Origin: Flavobacterium sp. BFFFF2 | GTDB taxonomy: Bacteria > Bacteroidota > Bacteroidia > Flavobacteriales > Flavobacteriaceae | Length of the DNA: 64,000 nt | Direction of reading: 5' to 3' | Assembly (NCBI GenBank): GCA_002256385.1 | Contig: NKJD01000003.1 | Span: 1 to 64,000 of the forward strand | In this document: one piece after another, positions 45,971 to 56,039 of the stretch | How the letters are laid out: each line of letters starts with the position of its first letter | Numbering within the stretch: the first letter of the stretch is position 1 | The notes under the pieces: model-generated | The model's database searches: none | The model's input: only the letters and a program-made list of their open reading frames with translations | What the model was told of the DNA's origin: nothing | Translations under genes and position numbers: made by a program

Positions 45971-46354
45971 TTAATGAGATGCTTGTAATTTAATTTGAAG
46001 TATGCGGGCCAACTGCCGGGCTTGACCAATCATTAACTGGGATTTTTCACCAATAAATAGACTTTGAACTGCTGCCTCAAAGTGTGTAAGCCAAATAGCA
46101 AAAAGTTCGGGAGTTAACGGAAATTTATGATGCACATCTTGGTGGATTTGTGTCATATTGTGGGTGTAGCCGCCGGTGTTTAATAAAATTTGTGACCAAA
46201 AAGTGGTTAACAACTCCAGATGATCTTCTAAATGGATAGGACTTATTTCCGTAAAAATAAAGGCAATGCGTTCATCAGCTAACAACTGTTCATAGAAAAG
46301 CTGCACTATTTGATGAATATCTGACTGGGTGGCTATGTCGCGCATATTAGACAT
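45971..46354 (-). CDS. Group III truncated haemoglobin
   Basis: The 127-residue protein matches the group III truncated haemoglobin family, small haem proteins that bind O2, NO or other ligands. The helix pattern is intact, with HLELLTTFWSQILLNTGG, then the haem-contact block MTQIHQDVHHKFPLTPELFAIWL, which includes the proximal histidine. It lacks the large pre-helix of group I. The gene overlaps the end of the DAHP synthase gene by 8 bases and is one base from the methyltransferase. A role in oxygen or nitrosative-stress handling is inferred from the family only. Confidence 0.85.
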   Translation of the reverse strand: MSNMRDIATQSDIHQIVQLFYEQLLADERIAFIFTEISPIHLEDHLELLTTFWSQILLNTGGYTHNMTQIHQDVHHKFPLTPELFAIWLTHFEAAVQSLFIGEKSQLMIGQARQLARILQIKLQASH

Positions 46355-47390
46355 TCTCTTGGTGGGAAATACTTTCTTGGTGGATGGCTTTAAACAAATT
46401 GAGCATAAAATGTTCGCTTAAGCCTTTGTTGCGGCCTTGTTCAGTCATGGTTTGCAACAATTGCACCCAGCGCTTGTTTTGTAAAATGGTTACTTGATTT
46501 GCTTTTTTAATGCCTCCTATTTCAGTAGCAATTGCCATTCTTTTACCTAGTAAATCCACTATTTTAAGATCCAATTCGTCAATTTGACTTCGAAAATTGG
46601 CCAATTGTGATTGAAAATTAGGTAGTAACACCTCTGGAAATCGATATTCTAGTGAGTCAAGCAATAACTTCAATGTTTGGGGAGTAATTTGTTGTTGGGC
46701 GTCACTCCAAGCTTCATCGGGACGATCGTGCGTTTCAATCATTAAGCCGCTATAGCCCAAGTGCATTGCTTTTTGAGCAATTCCCTGTAAACCAATGCGG
46801 TTGCCAGCAATATGTGACGGATCGGCTATCATGGGAAGTAAGGGAAACTGATTCCTAAAATCAATGGCTATTTGCCATTCTGGCTGATTCCTAAATTGTG
46901 TCTTATCATACGTAGAAAACCCTCTGTGGATCACACCCAAATTGCAAATATTCTGATTCATAAAACGCTCTACACCACCAATCCACAAGGCCAAATCGGG
47001 GTTGACCGGATTCTTAATATAAATCATTTTCTCGGTGCCGTGTAATGCCTCAGCTAATGCATCCATCAAAAATGGATTTACCGTGGTTCTGGCGCCAATC
47101 CACAATACATCAATATCATATGCTACAGCCATGGCTACATGCTGTGGGGTAGCTACTTCCGTGGCGACTTGCAATCGGGTGGTTTGCTTGACTTCTTGCA
47201 ACCAAGACAAGCCTTCTTCGCCTGCTCCTTCAAAGCCTCCTGGACGCGTTCTGGGTTTCCAAATGCCCGCACGAAACACTTGAACTTCAGGAATATCTTG
47301 AAGTGACTGGGCAATGTTTAATACCTGTGTTCTGGTTTCTGCACTGCAAGGTCCAGCTATGACCAACGGTTTATTTTGATTTGAATCCAT
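46347..47390 (-). CDS. Bifunctional DAHP synthase / chorismate mutase
   Basis: The 347-residue protein fuses an N-terminal 3-deoxy-7-phosphoheptulonate synthase domain (about 1-255), with VIAGPCSAETRTQ, WKPRTRPGGFEGAGEEGL and MIADPSHIAGNR, to a C-terminal type II chorismate mutase domain (about 265-347, FRSQIDELDLKIVDLLGKRMAIA). Together these start and branch the aromatic amino acid pathway. The N-terminal domain belongs to the KDO8P-like (type I beta) group. The ATG at 47390 is used; an upstream TTG at 47399 is less likely. The order DAHP synthase, haemoglobin, methyltransferase forms one operon. Confidence 0.93.
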   Translation of the reverse strand: MDSNQNKPLVIAGPCSAETRTQVLNIAQSLQDIPEVQVFRAGIWKPRTRPGGFEGAGEEGLSWLQEVKQTTRLQVATEVATPQHVAMAVAYDIDVLWIGARTTVNPFLMDALAEALHGTEKMIYIKNPVNPDLALWIGGVERFMNQNICNLGVIHRGFSTYDKTQFRNQPEWQIAIDFRNQFPLLPMIADPSHIAGNRIGLQGIAQKAMHLGYSGLMIETHDRPDEAWSDAQQQITPQTLKLLLDSLEYRFPEVLLPNFQSQLANFRSQIDELDLKIVDLLGKRMAIATEIGGIKKANQVTILQNKRWVQLLQTMTEQGRNKGLSEHFMLNLFKAIHQESISHQENV

Positions 47391-47409
47391 TTGGCACAAA
47401 GGTAAAAAA

Positions 47410-47438
47410 ATACAGCCTGCTGATGAGGCAGGCTGTAT
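47410..47438 (-). terminator. Terminator of the first giant secreted protein gene
   Basis: ATACAGCCTGC and GCAGGCTGTAT form a perfect 11-bp stem around a 7-base loop, followed on the minus strand by a T run. It lies 21 bases past the stop codon. The paralogous gene has a copy of the same element at 55991-56019. Confidence 0.9.
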
Positions 47439-47458
47439 GATTTAAAAGATATTATTTA

Positions 47459-50400
47459 CTAACGTTTAATGACGCGCAGTACTTTGGAATCATTTCCTTG
47501 AGTAACTATCAACTGATAAACACCAGTTGGGTATTGTTCGCCCAATGTAATGGTATGCAAATCTTGTGGAGCAACGGCTATTGCTTGCAACTCTTTACCT
47601 AACATATCAAAGGCGCGGATGCTAATCATTTGATCGCTTGACGTATCAATTGAAATACCGAAATTCGATTCAAATGGGTTCGGGAATACGCGTGCATCAA
47701 ACACAATAGTCGGCTCATCGCTTACAATAGTTCGTGCTGTTGGCGAAACGGTAGTAATGGTACAAACTGGTCCGTATGCTTGCAATGTGCCATTGTATAT
47801 GGCAGCAACACGTACCGAGTAGGTAACATTAATGGTAGCTCCTCCAGTTAATAACATTAAACTGAAATTTTTCACACTGCGAACAATGCTGCGAACGGTG
47901 GTTCCATTGGTTACTTCAAAACTATAACCTGTAGCCCCTGTTACATCATCGGCATAGAATGTAGTCCACAAATTACTGATTGTACTACCACATTGACTCG
48001 CTTGAATTTTTGTAGTTGGACCTGGTGTGTTTACTGTACAAGAAGCACCATATTGTTGCCATGTACCACTTACTTTAACAGCGACACGAATGGCATAAGA
48101 AGTGGCAAACTTGGCACCTCCTGTAATGAGCATCAAACTGAAGTTGCTCACCGTGCTGTCATAAGTAACAACTGCATTGGTAGATAAATTAGTTACTTCA
48201 AAACGGTATGATTGCACCGTTATACCAGCCAATTGAGAAGCATACAATGTAGTCCATAATGAAGCCAAAGTTGTACCACAAACCGAAGAGTCGATACGTG
48301 AAGTAGGCGTTGATGGCGTAGTAACATTACAACTTGCGCCATATGCAGACCAAACATTGTTAAAGTTGGAAGCTGCTCTAATGGTATAGGTTACGCCATA
48401 AGCTGCTCCACCAGTTAGTTGAGAAAGTAAAAAGCTATTCGATGTTGAAACAAACGTGCGAACCGTTGCACCGTCGCTTACTTCAAAACGATAAGAAGAG
48501 GCACTTGTGATAGCAGAACAGTAAATGCGGTTGTCAATATAACTTAAAGTGGTCCCACAAATAGCCGCCTGAATAGCTGGCACTGGATATGCTAAAGTAA
48601 TTGAACAACTACAGCCATAACCACCTTGTACACCACCAATAATAGGGGCCACATCAACGGTAAATGTATCACCAAAAGCCCAAGTTGTTAATTGATTTAA
48701 AGAGAAGGTTGCAGTCGAACTAGTAATAAATTGCGTTGCTGCACCTTTCACTAAACGGAATTTATATGAAGTAGCTCCAGTAACGGTATTGGCGTAAATC
48801 TGAGTATATTCAGAGGCAATGGTGGTGCCACAAAAAGAAGCATCAACTTTTGTTGATGACCCACAACCTACCGCTAATGAAATGGTTTCATTGGTGTTAC
48901 AGTTTGAAACAAAATCAAGATATACAGAATCTGAACATACGCTGCCTGTAATAGAAACAGTTAACAGATTGGTACTTTGACCCGAAACAATGGTCATCCA
49001 AGAAGGAACACGCCATGTAAAATTAGAACCTACTGTAGTAGGAACAGTATAAGTAACATTTGAAGTGATGTTACATAATTGTGAGAACCCATTAATGACA
49101 GTACCTGTTCGTTTAACATCTAAAGTAGATGGTACGCTGTTTCCACATTGATTGGTAAAATATACAGAAACAGTTCCACTTACAAAAGTGCTATAGTTGA
49201 ATGAAACACTGATCGTGTTGGTTCCTTGACCTGATATAATGGTGGCGCTTTGTGGAACCACCCAAGTATAACTGGTGGCACCTTGCACTGCAGGAATGGA
49301 GTAAACAGCATTTCCGTTCGCGTAATTAACCACTTGACCCAATGAATTATAGGTGATTTCAGAAACCCCGCACAAAGCACTTGGCCCCACAATATTACCT
49401 GGTTTCTGTGCTTTATTCACCAATAATGTTTTTGGCAAACTGGTACCACAACTATATGAATTAGCCACAGAGACATTGCCGCTTGTAAATGCATTTTGAT
49501 CAATAGCCACCGTAATTTGATTGGTTCCTTGACCAGCTGTAATACTCATGCCTGTTGGTACAGTCCAAATATATGAAGTAACGCTAGCGTTGGCTGGGGT
49601 TGAGTAGGTCGTTGAAGTAACACCACATACCTCTTCTCTTCCAGTAATGGATGAAGGTACTTGAATGGCATTAACAGTATAGAATTTAACTGGACTTGTT
49701 CCGCAACTGCTCACCGCACTTACGTTCACATAGCCAGAAGTAGTGAATACATTATTATCGATTGACACCGTAATTGAACTCGTACCAGCTCCAGAAATGA
49801 TTGTGAAACCAGTTGGCACACTCCAAGTATATACAGCAGTTGCATCTACCGGAGCAATTTGGGCTGAATAAGTAGCCGTTGAAGACCCGCAAGTGGATAC
49901 TGGTCCAGTAATACTGGAAATTACTGGTTTCTTAACCACATCAATGGTTCTTAATGAGGTGGTTGAACAAGCATTGAATGCTTTCACAGTAATGGTTCCA
50001 TCTTGAAATAATGGATCAACATTGACGAGCACAGAATTTCCAGCTGTATTGGTTGTAGCGGAAATACCTGCTGGGAAAGTCCAAACGTAATTAGTAGCTC
50101 CTACCACAGTTGGCACACTGTATGTTGTTTGCGTAGTACCACAAAGACTTTGTAATCCTTGGATTTCCTGAATGGTCAAACTGGAATTAATCATGGTAAT
50201 TGACGCAATGGAACTGTATTTAAATGGAAAACCATTATTGGACACAACAGCCCGATAGTAAGTGTTTGATAAAATGTTCGTTACAGCCAAAGAAGTGGTC
50301 GTGTTATTAACGCTAGTAACAGCCCCACTAAAGTCAGCATTGATTGACGACTCCCAGCGCAACACACTTCCTACTTGTCCTGTTAAATTCAAAGTTGAAT

Positions 50401-53400
50401 TATTAGATGAACCTTGACAGTAAGAACTATTTCCCGAAAGGGTACCTCCTACTGTTGTGTTTATTAACAATGTGATTGTATTTGATGTTGACGCTGAACA
50501 AATACCACTAGTAACAACGGCTCTTACATAAAGAGGTTGTCCAAGATTTACCAAATTTAATGTGTTAGCGGTTTGCCCACTGATTGTGGTAAAATTGGTG
50601 TTATTAGCAGAAGATTCCCAACGAATGCTGCCTACTGATCCGTTCAAAGTCAACGTCGTATTGTTAATCGCGCTATCTAAGATGCCACCTCCTGTAAGTG
50701 TACCTGCCACCGAGGTAGGTTGAACAGTAATCGCCACTGCATTTGAATTCACTACAGTACAAACGCCATTACTTAGAGACGCTCTAAAATAGGTGGTCGT
50801 CGTTAAATTTGAAGCAACATAAGTACTAGAAGTAGCGCCACTAATAGCGGTGAAATTCACATTATCTGTTGATTGTTGCCATTGAATAGTTCCTTGACTG
50901 CCAGTCACCGTTAAAGTAGAGCTATTTGAACTGGCACATACGGTTGATGCTCCTGAAGCAGTACCTGCAACGGGTGCTTGATTAACAGCAATTGAAACCG
51001 TACTTGCAGTAACTGGTGTACAAACGCCATTACTTAAAGTTGCACGGTAATAATTAATTGAATTCGAATTGGTTGACAAATAAGTAGCATTGGTAGCACC
51101 ACTTATTGTGGTGAAATTCACATTATTTGATGACGATTGCCATTGGATATTACCCTGACTGCCGCTTAATGTTAAAGTAGCTGTGATACCTGTGGAACAA
51201 ACTGCACTAAGTCCTGAAATGGTCCCAGCAACTGGAGCCTGATTCACAATTACTGAAGCTGAACTAGTATTAGCTGGAGTACAAACACCTGCATTACTTA
51301 CTACAGCACGATAATAGGTGGTTCTGTTTAAATTTATTGCGGTATAGGTTGCGCTTGTAGCACCGCTAATTGATGTGAAGCTCGTGTTGTTTGTAGATGA
51401 TTGCCATTGGATGTTACCTTGACTACCACTTACTGAAAATGCGGTTGAATTCGACCCAGAACAAACGGTTGCTCCTCCTGAAAGGGTGCCTGCAACTGGT
51501 GCTTGATTGACCACCACTGAAGCCGCATCGGTTGTTGCTGGTGCACATACACCACTGCTTAATACAGCGCGGTAATAGTTTGTTGCCGTTAAATTAGAGG
51601 CGGTAAAACTTGCACTAGTTGCTCCTGAAATAGCAGTAAAATCAGTGTTGTTAGTTGATGATTGCCATTCAATATTCCCTTGGCTACCAACTAAGTTTAA
51701 AGTAGTTGAATTAGAAGTGGCACAAACAGTACTACTGCCTGTAATGGTTCCAGCTGTAGTTGCTTGATCTACTGCAATGGTATTGGTATTGGTTGTTACT
51801 GGCGAGCACACCCCATTACTTAATACTGCACGGTAATAAGTAGTTGCCGTAAGGTTTGATGCTGTGAATGTGGTACTAGTAGCACCAGAAATTGCAGTAA
51901 AATCAATGTTATTGGCTGATGATTGCCATTGGATATTTCCTTGGCTACCTGAAATCGTTAACGTAGTATCATTTCCGCTAGAACAAACCGTGGTACCTCC
52001 TGAAAGGGTGCCAGCAACAGGTGCCTGATCAACCGATACAGAAACAGTGTTTGATGTTGATGATGAACAAACACCACTACTCAACACCGCACGATAAAAT
52101 GTAGATGCCACTAAATTGCTCGCTACATAAGTTGCGTTGGTTTCACCGCTAACAGTTGAAAAGTCAACATTATTTGCCGATGATTGCCATTCGATGCTGC
52201 CTTGGCTATCAGTTAATGTTATGGTGGTTGAATTGGAATCAGAACAAACTGTTGCATCACCTGAAAGGGTTCCGGCTGCAGTTGCTTGATTGACAACTAT
52301 TGTCTGTGTATTTGTATTTTGTGGCACACACACCCCATTACTTAACACAGCTCGATAATTCGTGGTTGCAGTTAAATTTGCCACTTCAAGTATTGCGCTG
52401 GTGGCGCCATCAATATTTGTAAAATCAATTGCATTTGCTGCTGATTGCCATTGAATGTTTCCTTGGCTATCTGAAATGGTTAACATGGTATCATTTGATG
52501 TAGAACAAACCGTTGCTCCGCCAGCTAATGTTCCGGAAACAGGCATTTGATTGACCGTAACTGCTGAGGTATTAGAACTTACTGGCGCACAAACACCATT
52601 AGTTGAAATCGCGCGATAATAGGTATCCGCCACTAAATTGACAGCAGAAAAAGTGGCCGTGGTTGCCCCTGATATTGTGGTAAAATCGATATTATTTACT
52701 GATGATTGCCACTCAATATTCCCTTGACTATCCGATAATGTTAAAGTGGTTGAATTGGCATCAGAGCAAACTGTTGCATCACCACTTAAAGTGCCAGCAA
52801 CAGGTGCTTGATCTACTTGTACATCAACAGTTACCCCATCGGTGGTTACTTGACAACTGTCATCTACTCGTCGAACCCAATAGGTGGTCAATTCCGAAGG
52901 ATTGACTGATAAAATCGGACTGACTTGAAGTCCAATTACATTTGACCCAACAACAGCACCAGTTCCCCATTCATATTGTGTATATGGTGAAGTTTCGCCT
53001 CCAGTCGCTTGGATTTGAACAGCTGCATTAGAGCAAGCGGTAGTGGGTGCAGCAATAGAAGTTGGAGCTGTTGCTAGTGCTGGAATAGCAAGGGTAGCAG
53101 AGAAAGAAATATTTGAAGTGCCTGTAAGTTCACGAACGCGTATCTCAATAGTACTGTTTCTGTCTAAATAATAGTTACCAATTACCCCATTGTTGCAACG
53201 AGTACCGTCACTTTTGGCACTACATGACCAAATACGGATGCCATTTAAGTAGATGATTGCAGAGTCATCCCAACTGCCCACATTTAATGCGTAGGTACCA
53301 CATGGGAAACCTTGGCGTTTGGCAACCATGGTGTAATAATCGTTTGGCAATAAGCAACCTGACCAACCAGCCGAAGTAGATGGTGATAAGGTGCTATCCC

Positions 53401-55609
53401 AACCATTTGTGCCTGTTTGGCTATCAAAGTTAAAATCGGGATTCGTATAGTACCCGCGATAACTTGTTGTTGTCGGACGTAATGTTAAGTCACTGCCATT
53501 ATAGCCATATACATTCCACGACGCATCACCAAATACTGCTGGATCGCCAGCTGGATAATCAACGGTGATTGTTTTACTGATTGCGTCTGTATACGTATTA
53601 CAAGGCGTAGCGTCTAAACGACGTACCCAATATTGGGTAGTTTCAGTTGGAGACACGGTGAGGTAATTCACCGTTGTGGAAGCGATTACATTTTCACCTG
53701 CCACACTTCCAGTACTCCATTCGTACAAGGCACCCACTTGATTTGATCCGCCACTCACAACCAGCCTGGTTGAAGTACCATTACAAATGGGCGTTGTACC
53801 CGTTAAAATAGTTGGCGCTGTAGATTTTTGTTTTACGGTAATGGTAAAAAAAGCAGCCGCCGAAATGAAACTACAAGGAGTGGCATCTACTCTACGCACC
53901 CAATAGCTGGTGGTACCAGTAGGAGTTAATGCAATGGTTTCGGCAGTTTGTCCCGCAATAATACGCGATCCTGCCACAGTTCCTGTACCCCATTGATAAA
54001 AGGCACCAGCGGTAGCTGCACCACCGGTGGCGGTCATTTGTGTGGTAACCCCTCTACAAATAGACGTAACTCCATCGACAGCTGTTGGCGCTTCTGAAGG
54101 AGTACAAGGGGTAACCGTCATTTTTACACGAGCGGTATTGGTCGCTTGAAAATACTCAAATACCAAATTTGCTTCTCCAGCTAAATATAAGTTTATAGTT
54201 CCTTGCGTAAATCCTTGAATATTCCATTTTGAATAAACAAATGTTTGTCCGCCGTCAATACTTAATCGGAAGCCATCATCGCCACCCATGGAAAAGTTAT
54301 AATAACCAGCATCAAATGTCTTATTCATTTTATAACGAACACCATAATATGTTTTGTAGGTACCGCAAAGTGTTGAAGCAGTAATTATTCCGGTGGTAAA
54401 AGTTCGGTCAAATGATTCGGTTTCGGTAACATACCCTCTGTATACTCCATTAAAGATAGCAGTAGTTGCAACTGCGGTGCCATTTCCGGCATATACATAT
54501 CCTTTCCATTCGCCCATTCCATATTCATCAGGATTGCCATCAGGTATAACTACATCTACATTTTTGGTGATGCCTGTGGTTGCACTGGTGCATACGCCTG
54601 TATCTCTTCGTCGAACCCAATAAGTAGTTGCCGTTGCCGGACTTACTATGATCGCATTGGTAGTTGCTCCATCAATGATGTTGCTACCAATATCAGTTCC
54701 TGTTCCCCATTCAAATACAGAACCTACTTGAGCCGTTCCGCCAGAAGCAGTGAGTGTAATTGACCCACCTAAACAAACGTAAGTATTGCCACTTATTGAC
54801 GTTGGCGCAGTAGAAAGTGCTTTCACTGTTACCACGCCTGTAATGGCGTCACTGAATCCGACACAAGGTGCTGCATCAACGCGACGCACCCAGTAAGTAG
54901 TTGTTCCTGTTGGACTAACGGTTGTTGAAGCACTCGTTTGTCCTGCAATGATTGAAGATCCAATTACGGTTCCTCTACCCCATTGATAAACGGCGCCCGT
55001 TTTTTCATAGCCACCTGTGGCTGTTAAAGTAACCGAACTGCCGCGGCAAATAGTCGCTAAGCCACTTATTGATTGAGGCGCACTTGAAGGGGTGTCGCAT
55101 GGTACAATGGAAAAGGACACACGTGAGTTGCCTGTATTCTCAAAATAATCGTAAACAAAAGAAGTGCTACCATTTAAAAAAACTGTTTTAGTGGAAGTTC
55201 GATACCCGGTACTATTCCAATTTGAAATAGTATAGGTTGCTCCCCCATCAATGCTTAATTGATAGCCATCATCACCTGCTACAGTAATAGCATAATAGCC
55301 TGCTGTATAGGTATTGTTCATTTTAAAACGAATACCAAATTTATTGCTATAACTTCCACAGAGTGTTGAGGCGGTTAAAGCACCAGCACCCAAGTTTTGA
55401 TCGAATTGATCACTCCGCAGAATATACCCCTTGTAAGGATATGAATTGGAGAAATTTGGTGGAAATGTTGCTAAGGTATTTAAATCATACACATAGCCAA
55501 TCCAAGTTCCTGAGCCATACGTTTGCTGATCTCCCGCTGGTACGCAAGGAGTAGTCTGAGCAAAAATAAAGGAGACTTGAAGAAAAAGAACAAGTAACGC
55601 TTTTTTCAT
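47459..55609 (-). CDS. Giant T9SS-secreted multidomain surface protein (copy 1)
   Basis: The 2716-residue protein starts at the ATG at 55609 with MKKALLVLFLQVSFIFAQ, a signal peptide. Downstream are three PA14/lectin-like domains (about 25-175, 355-505 and 680-845), each followed by Ig-like modules with Y-W-V-R-R-x-D/x motifs, then ten 87-residue repeats (about 940-1800, V-A-G-T-L-S-G and C-S-P-V-T motifs). PKD-like domains (about 1800-2280), repeats beginning A-S-x-C-G-T-T-I, and a C-terminal T9SS sorting domain beginning V-F-P-N-P-F-E-S-N complete it. It is predicted to be a cell-surface adhesin or carbohydrate-binding protein. The binding target is unknown. A paralogue lies directly upstream. 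Confidence 0.9.
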   Translation of the reverse strand: MKKALLVLFLQVSFIFAQTTPCVPAGDQQTYGSGTWIGYVYDLNTLATFPPNFSNSYPYKGYILRSDQFDQNLGAGALTASTLCGSYSNKFGIRFKMNNTYTAGYYAITVAGDDGYQLSIDGGATYTISNWNSTGYRTSTKTVFLNGSTSFVYDYFENTGNSRVSFSIVPCDTPSSAPQSISGLATICRGSSVTLTATGGYEKTGAVYQWGRGTVIGSSIIAGQTSASTTVSPTGTTTYWVRRVDAAPCVGFSDAITGVVTVKALSTAPTSISGNTYVCLGGSITLTASGGTAQVGSVFEWGTGTDIGSNIIDGATTNAIIVSPATATTYWVRRRDTGVCTSATTGITKNVDVVIPDGNPDEYGMGEWKGYVYAGNGTAVATTAIFNGVYRGYVTETESFDRTFTTGIITASTLCGTYKTYYGVRYKMNKTFDAGYYNFSMGGDDGFRLSIDGGQTFVYSKWNIQGFTQGTINLYLAGEANLVFEYFQATNTARVKMTVTPCTPSEAPTAVDGVTSICRGVTTQMTATGGAATAGAFYQWGTGTVAGSRIIAGQTAETIALTPTGTTSYWVRRVDATPCSFISAAAFFTITVKQKSTAPTILTGTTPICNGTSTRLVVSGGSNQVGALYEWSTGSVAGENVIASTTVNYLTVSPTETTQYWVRRLDATPCNTYTDAISKTITVDYPAGDPAVFGDASWNVYGYNGSDLTLRPTTTSYRGYYTNPDFNFDSQTGTNGWDSTLSPSTSAGWSGCLLPNDYYTMVAKRQGFPCGTYALNVGSWDDSAIIYLNGIRIWSCSAKSDGTRCNNGVIGNYYLDRNSTIEIRVRELTGTSNISFSATLAIPALATAPTSIAAPTTACSNAAVQIQATGGETSPYTQYEWGTGAVVGSNVIGLQVSPILSVNPSELTTYWVRRVDDSCQVTTDGVTVDVQVDQAPVAGTLSGDATVCSDANSTTLTLSDSQGNIEWQSSVNNIDFTTISGATTATFSAVNLVADTYYRAISTNGVCAPVSSNTSAVTVNQMPVSGTLAGGATVCSTSNDTMLTISDSQGNIQWQSAANAIDFTNIDGATSAILEVANLTATTNYRAVLSNGVCVPQNTNTQTIVVNQATAAGTLSGDATVCSDSNSTTITLTDSQGSIEWQSSANNVDFSTVSGETNATYVASNLVASTFYRAVLSSGVCSSSTSNTVSVSVDQAPVAGTLSGGTTVCSSGNDTTLTISGSQGNIQWQSSANNIDFTAISGATSTTFTASNLTATTYYRAVLSNGVCSPVTTNTNTIAVDQATTAGTITGSSTVCATSNSTTLNLVGSQGNIEWQSSTNNTDFTAISGATSASFTASNLTATNYYRAVLSSGVCAPATTDAASVVVNQAPVAGTLSGGATVCSGSNSTAFSVSGSQGNIQWQSSTNNTSFTSISGATSATYTAINLNRTTYYRAVVSNAGVCTPANTSSASVIVNQAPVAGTISGLSAVCSTGITATLTLSGSQGNIQWQSSSNNVNFTTISGATNATYLSTNSNSINYYRATLSNGVCTPVTASTVSIAVNQAPVAGTASGASTVCASSNSSTLTVTGSQGTIQWQQSTDNVNFTAISGATSSTYVASNLTTTTYFRASLSNGVCTVVNSNAVAITVQPTSVAGTLTGGGILDSAINNTTLTLNGSVGSIRWESSANNTNFTTISGQTANTLNLVNLGQPLYVRAVVTSGICSASTSNTITLLINTTVGGTLSGNSSYCQGSSNNSTLNLTGQVGSVLRWESSINADFSGAVTSVNNTTTSLAVTNILSNTYYRAVVSNNGFPFKYSSIASITMINSSLTIQEIQGLQSLCGTTQTTYSVPTVVGATNYVWTFPAGISATTNTAGNSVLVNVDPLFQDGTITVKAFNACSTTSLRTIDVVKKPVISSITGPVSTCGSSTATYSAQIAPVDATAVYTWSVPTGFTIISGAGTSSITVSIDNNVFTTSGYVNVSAVSSCGTSPVKFYTVNAIQVPSSITGREEVCGVTSTTYSTPANASVTSYIWTVPTGMSITAGQGTNQITVAIDQNAFTSGNVSVANSYSCGTSLPKTLLVNKAQKPGNIVGPSALCGVSEITYNSLGQVVNYANGNAVYSIPAVQGATSYTWVVPQSATIISGQGTNTISVSFNYSTFVSGTVSVYFTNQCGNSVPSTLDVKRTGTVINGFSQLCNITSNVTYTVPTTVGSNFTWRVPSWMTIVSGQSTNLLTVSITGSVCSDSVYLDFVSNCNTNETISLAVGCGSSTKVDASFCGTTIASEYTQIYANTVTGATSYKFRLVKGAATQFITSSTATFSLNQLTTWAFGDTFTVDVAPIIGGVQGGYGCSCSITLAYPVPAIQAAICGTTLSYIDNRIYCSAITSASSYRFEVSDGATVRTFVSTSNSFLLSQLTGGAAYGVTYTIRAASNFNNVWSAYGASCNVTTPSTPTSRIDSSVCGTTLASLWTTLYASQLAGITVQSYRFEVTNLSTNAVVTYDSTVSNFSLMLITGGAKFATSYAIRVAVKVSGTWQQYGASCTVNTPGPTTKIQASQCGSTISNLWTTFYADDVTGATGYSFEVTNGTTVRSIVRSVKNFSLMLLTGGATINVTYSVRVAAIYNGTLQAYGPVCTITTVSPTARTIVSDEPTIVFDARVFPNPFESNFGISIDTSSDQMISIRAFDMLGKELQAIAVAPQDLHTITLGEQYPTGVYQLIVTQGNDSKVLRVIKR
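50190..52810 (-). repeat. 261-bp tandem repeat array in copy 1 (about 10 units)
   Basis: The DNA encodes about ten consecutive 87-residue units, so the period is 261 bases. Unit sequences are similar but not identical. Boundaries are approximate, taken from the first P-V-A-G-T motif and the last T-V-G-G-T motif. Confidence 0.85.
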
Positions 55610-56039
55610 AATAATGGGGTATTTAAAATCAATCAAAAATAGTTAAAAATTTTAACGTTTTGCGTTTTAACGGAAAAAAAAATCGATAATCTGCATTTTG
55701 ACTCCTTAAATAATGAGAAAACAAATAAATTAAAGCTCAGAATGCAACTCATTTAGGATATGAAAAACTACTAAAAAGCCATATAAATGGTCAATTATCT
55801 AATAGAATCAGCAGCAAAAACATAATTGCTAATTGGAGAAAAAATAGCTTGTTAAAAAAAGTGCTTCATTTTAAATAAGAACATTTCCGCAATTTTGGGA
55901 ATACCAACAATCAGTGATCAAATTTTCAATTGATTCAGGTTAATTGTGTCAAATATTTCTATTAAATAAGCTGACGTATAGGCAAAAAAAATACAGCCTG
56001 CTGTTGAGGCAGGCTGTATGATTTAAAAGATATTATTTA
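55610..56039. other. Intergenic region between the two giant genes
   Basis: These 430 bases are AT-rich. They hold the copy 2 terminator (55991-56019) and, near 55640, a TATTTTTG -7-like element (minus strand, no matching -33) that could serve copy 1. I see no further gene. Confidence 0.5.
55991..56019 (-). terminator. Terminator of the second giant secreted protein gene
   Basis: This is an 11-bp perfect stem with the same arms as 47410-47438 (one loop base differs), followed by a T run. The 3' ends and terminators were clearly duplicated with the genes. Confidence 0.9.

Noticed and set aside
45969..46029. TTG start for the methyltransferase at 46029
   Set aside because: The longer frame runs inside the haemoglobin gene. 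The ATG at 45969 gives a plausible protein and lies one base after the upstream stop.
47390..47410. TACCTTTG just before the DAHP synthase gene as a promoter
   Set aside because: It would place the transcript start at the start codon and no -33 element fits, so the match is probably chance.
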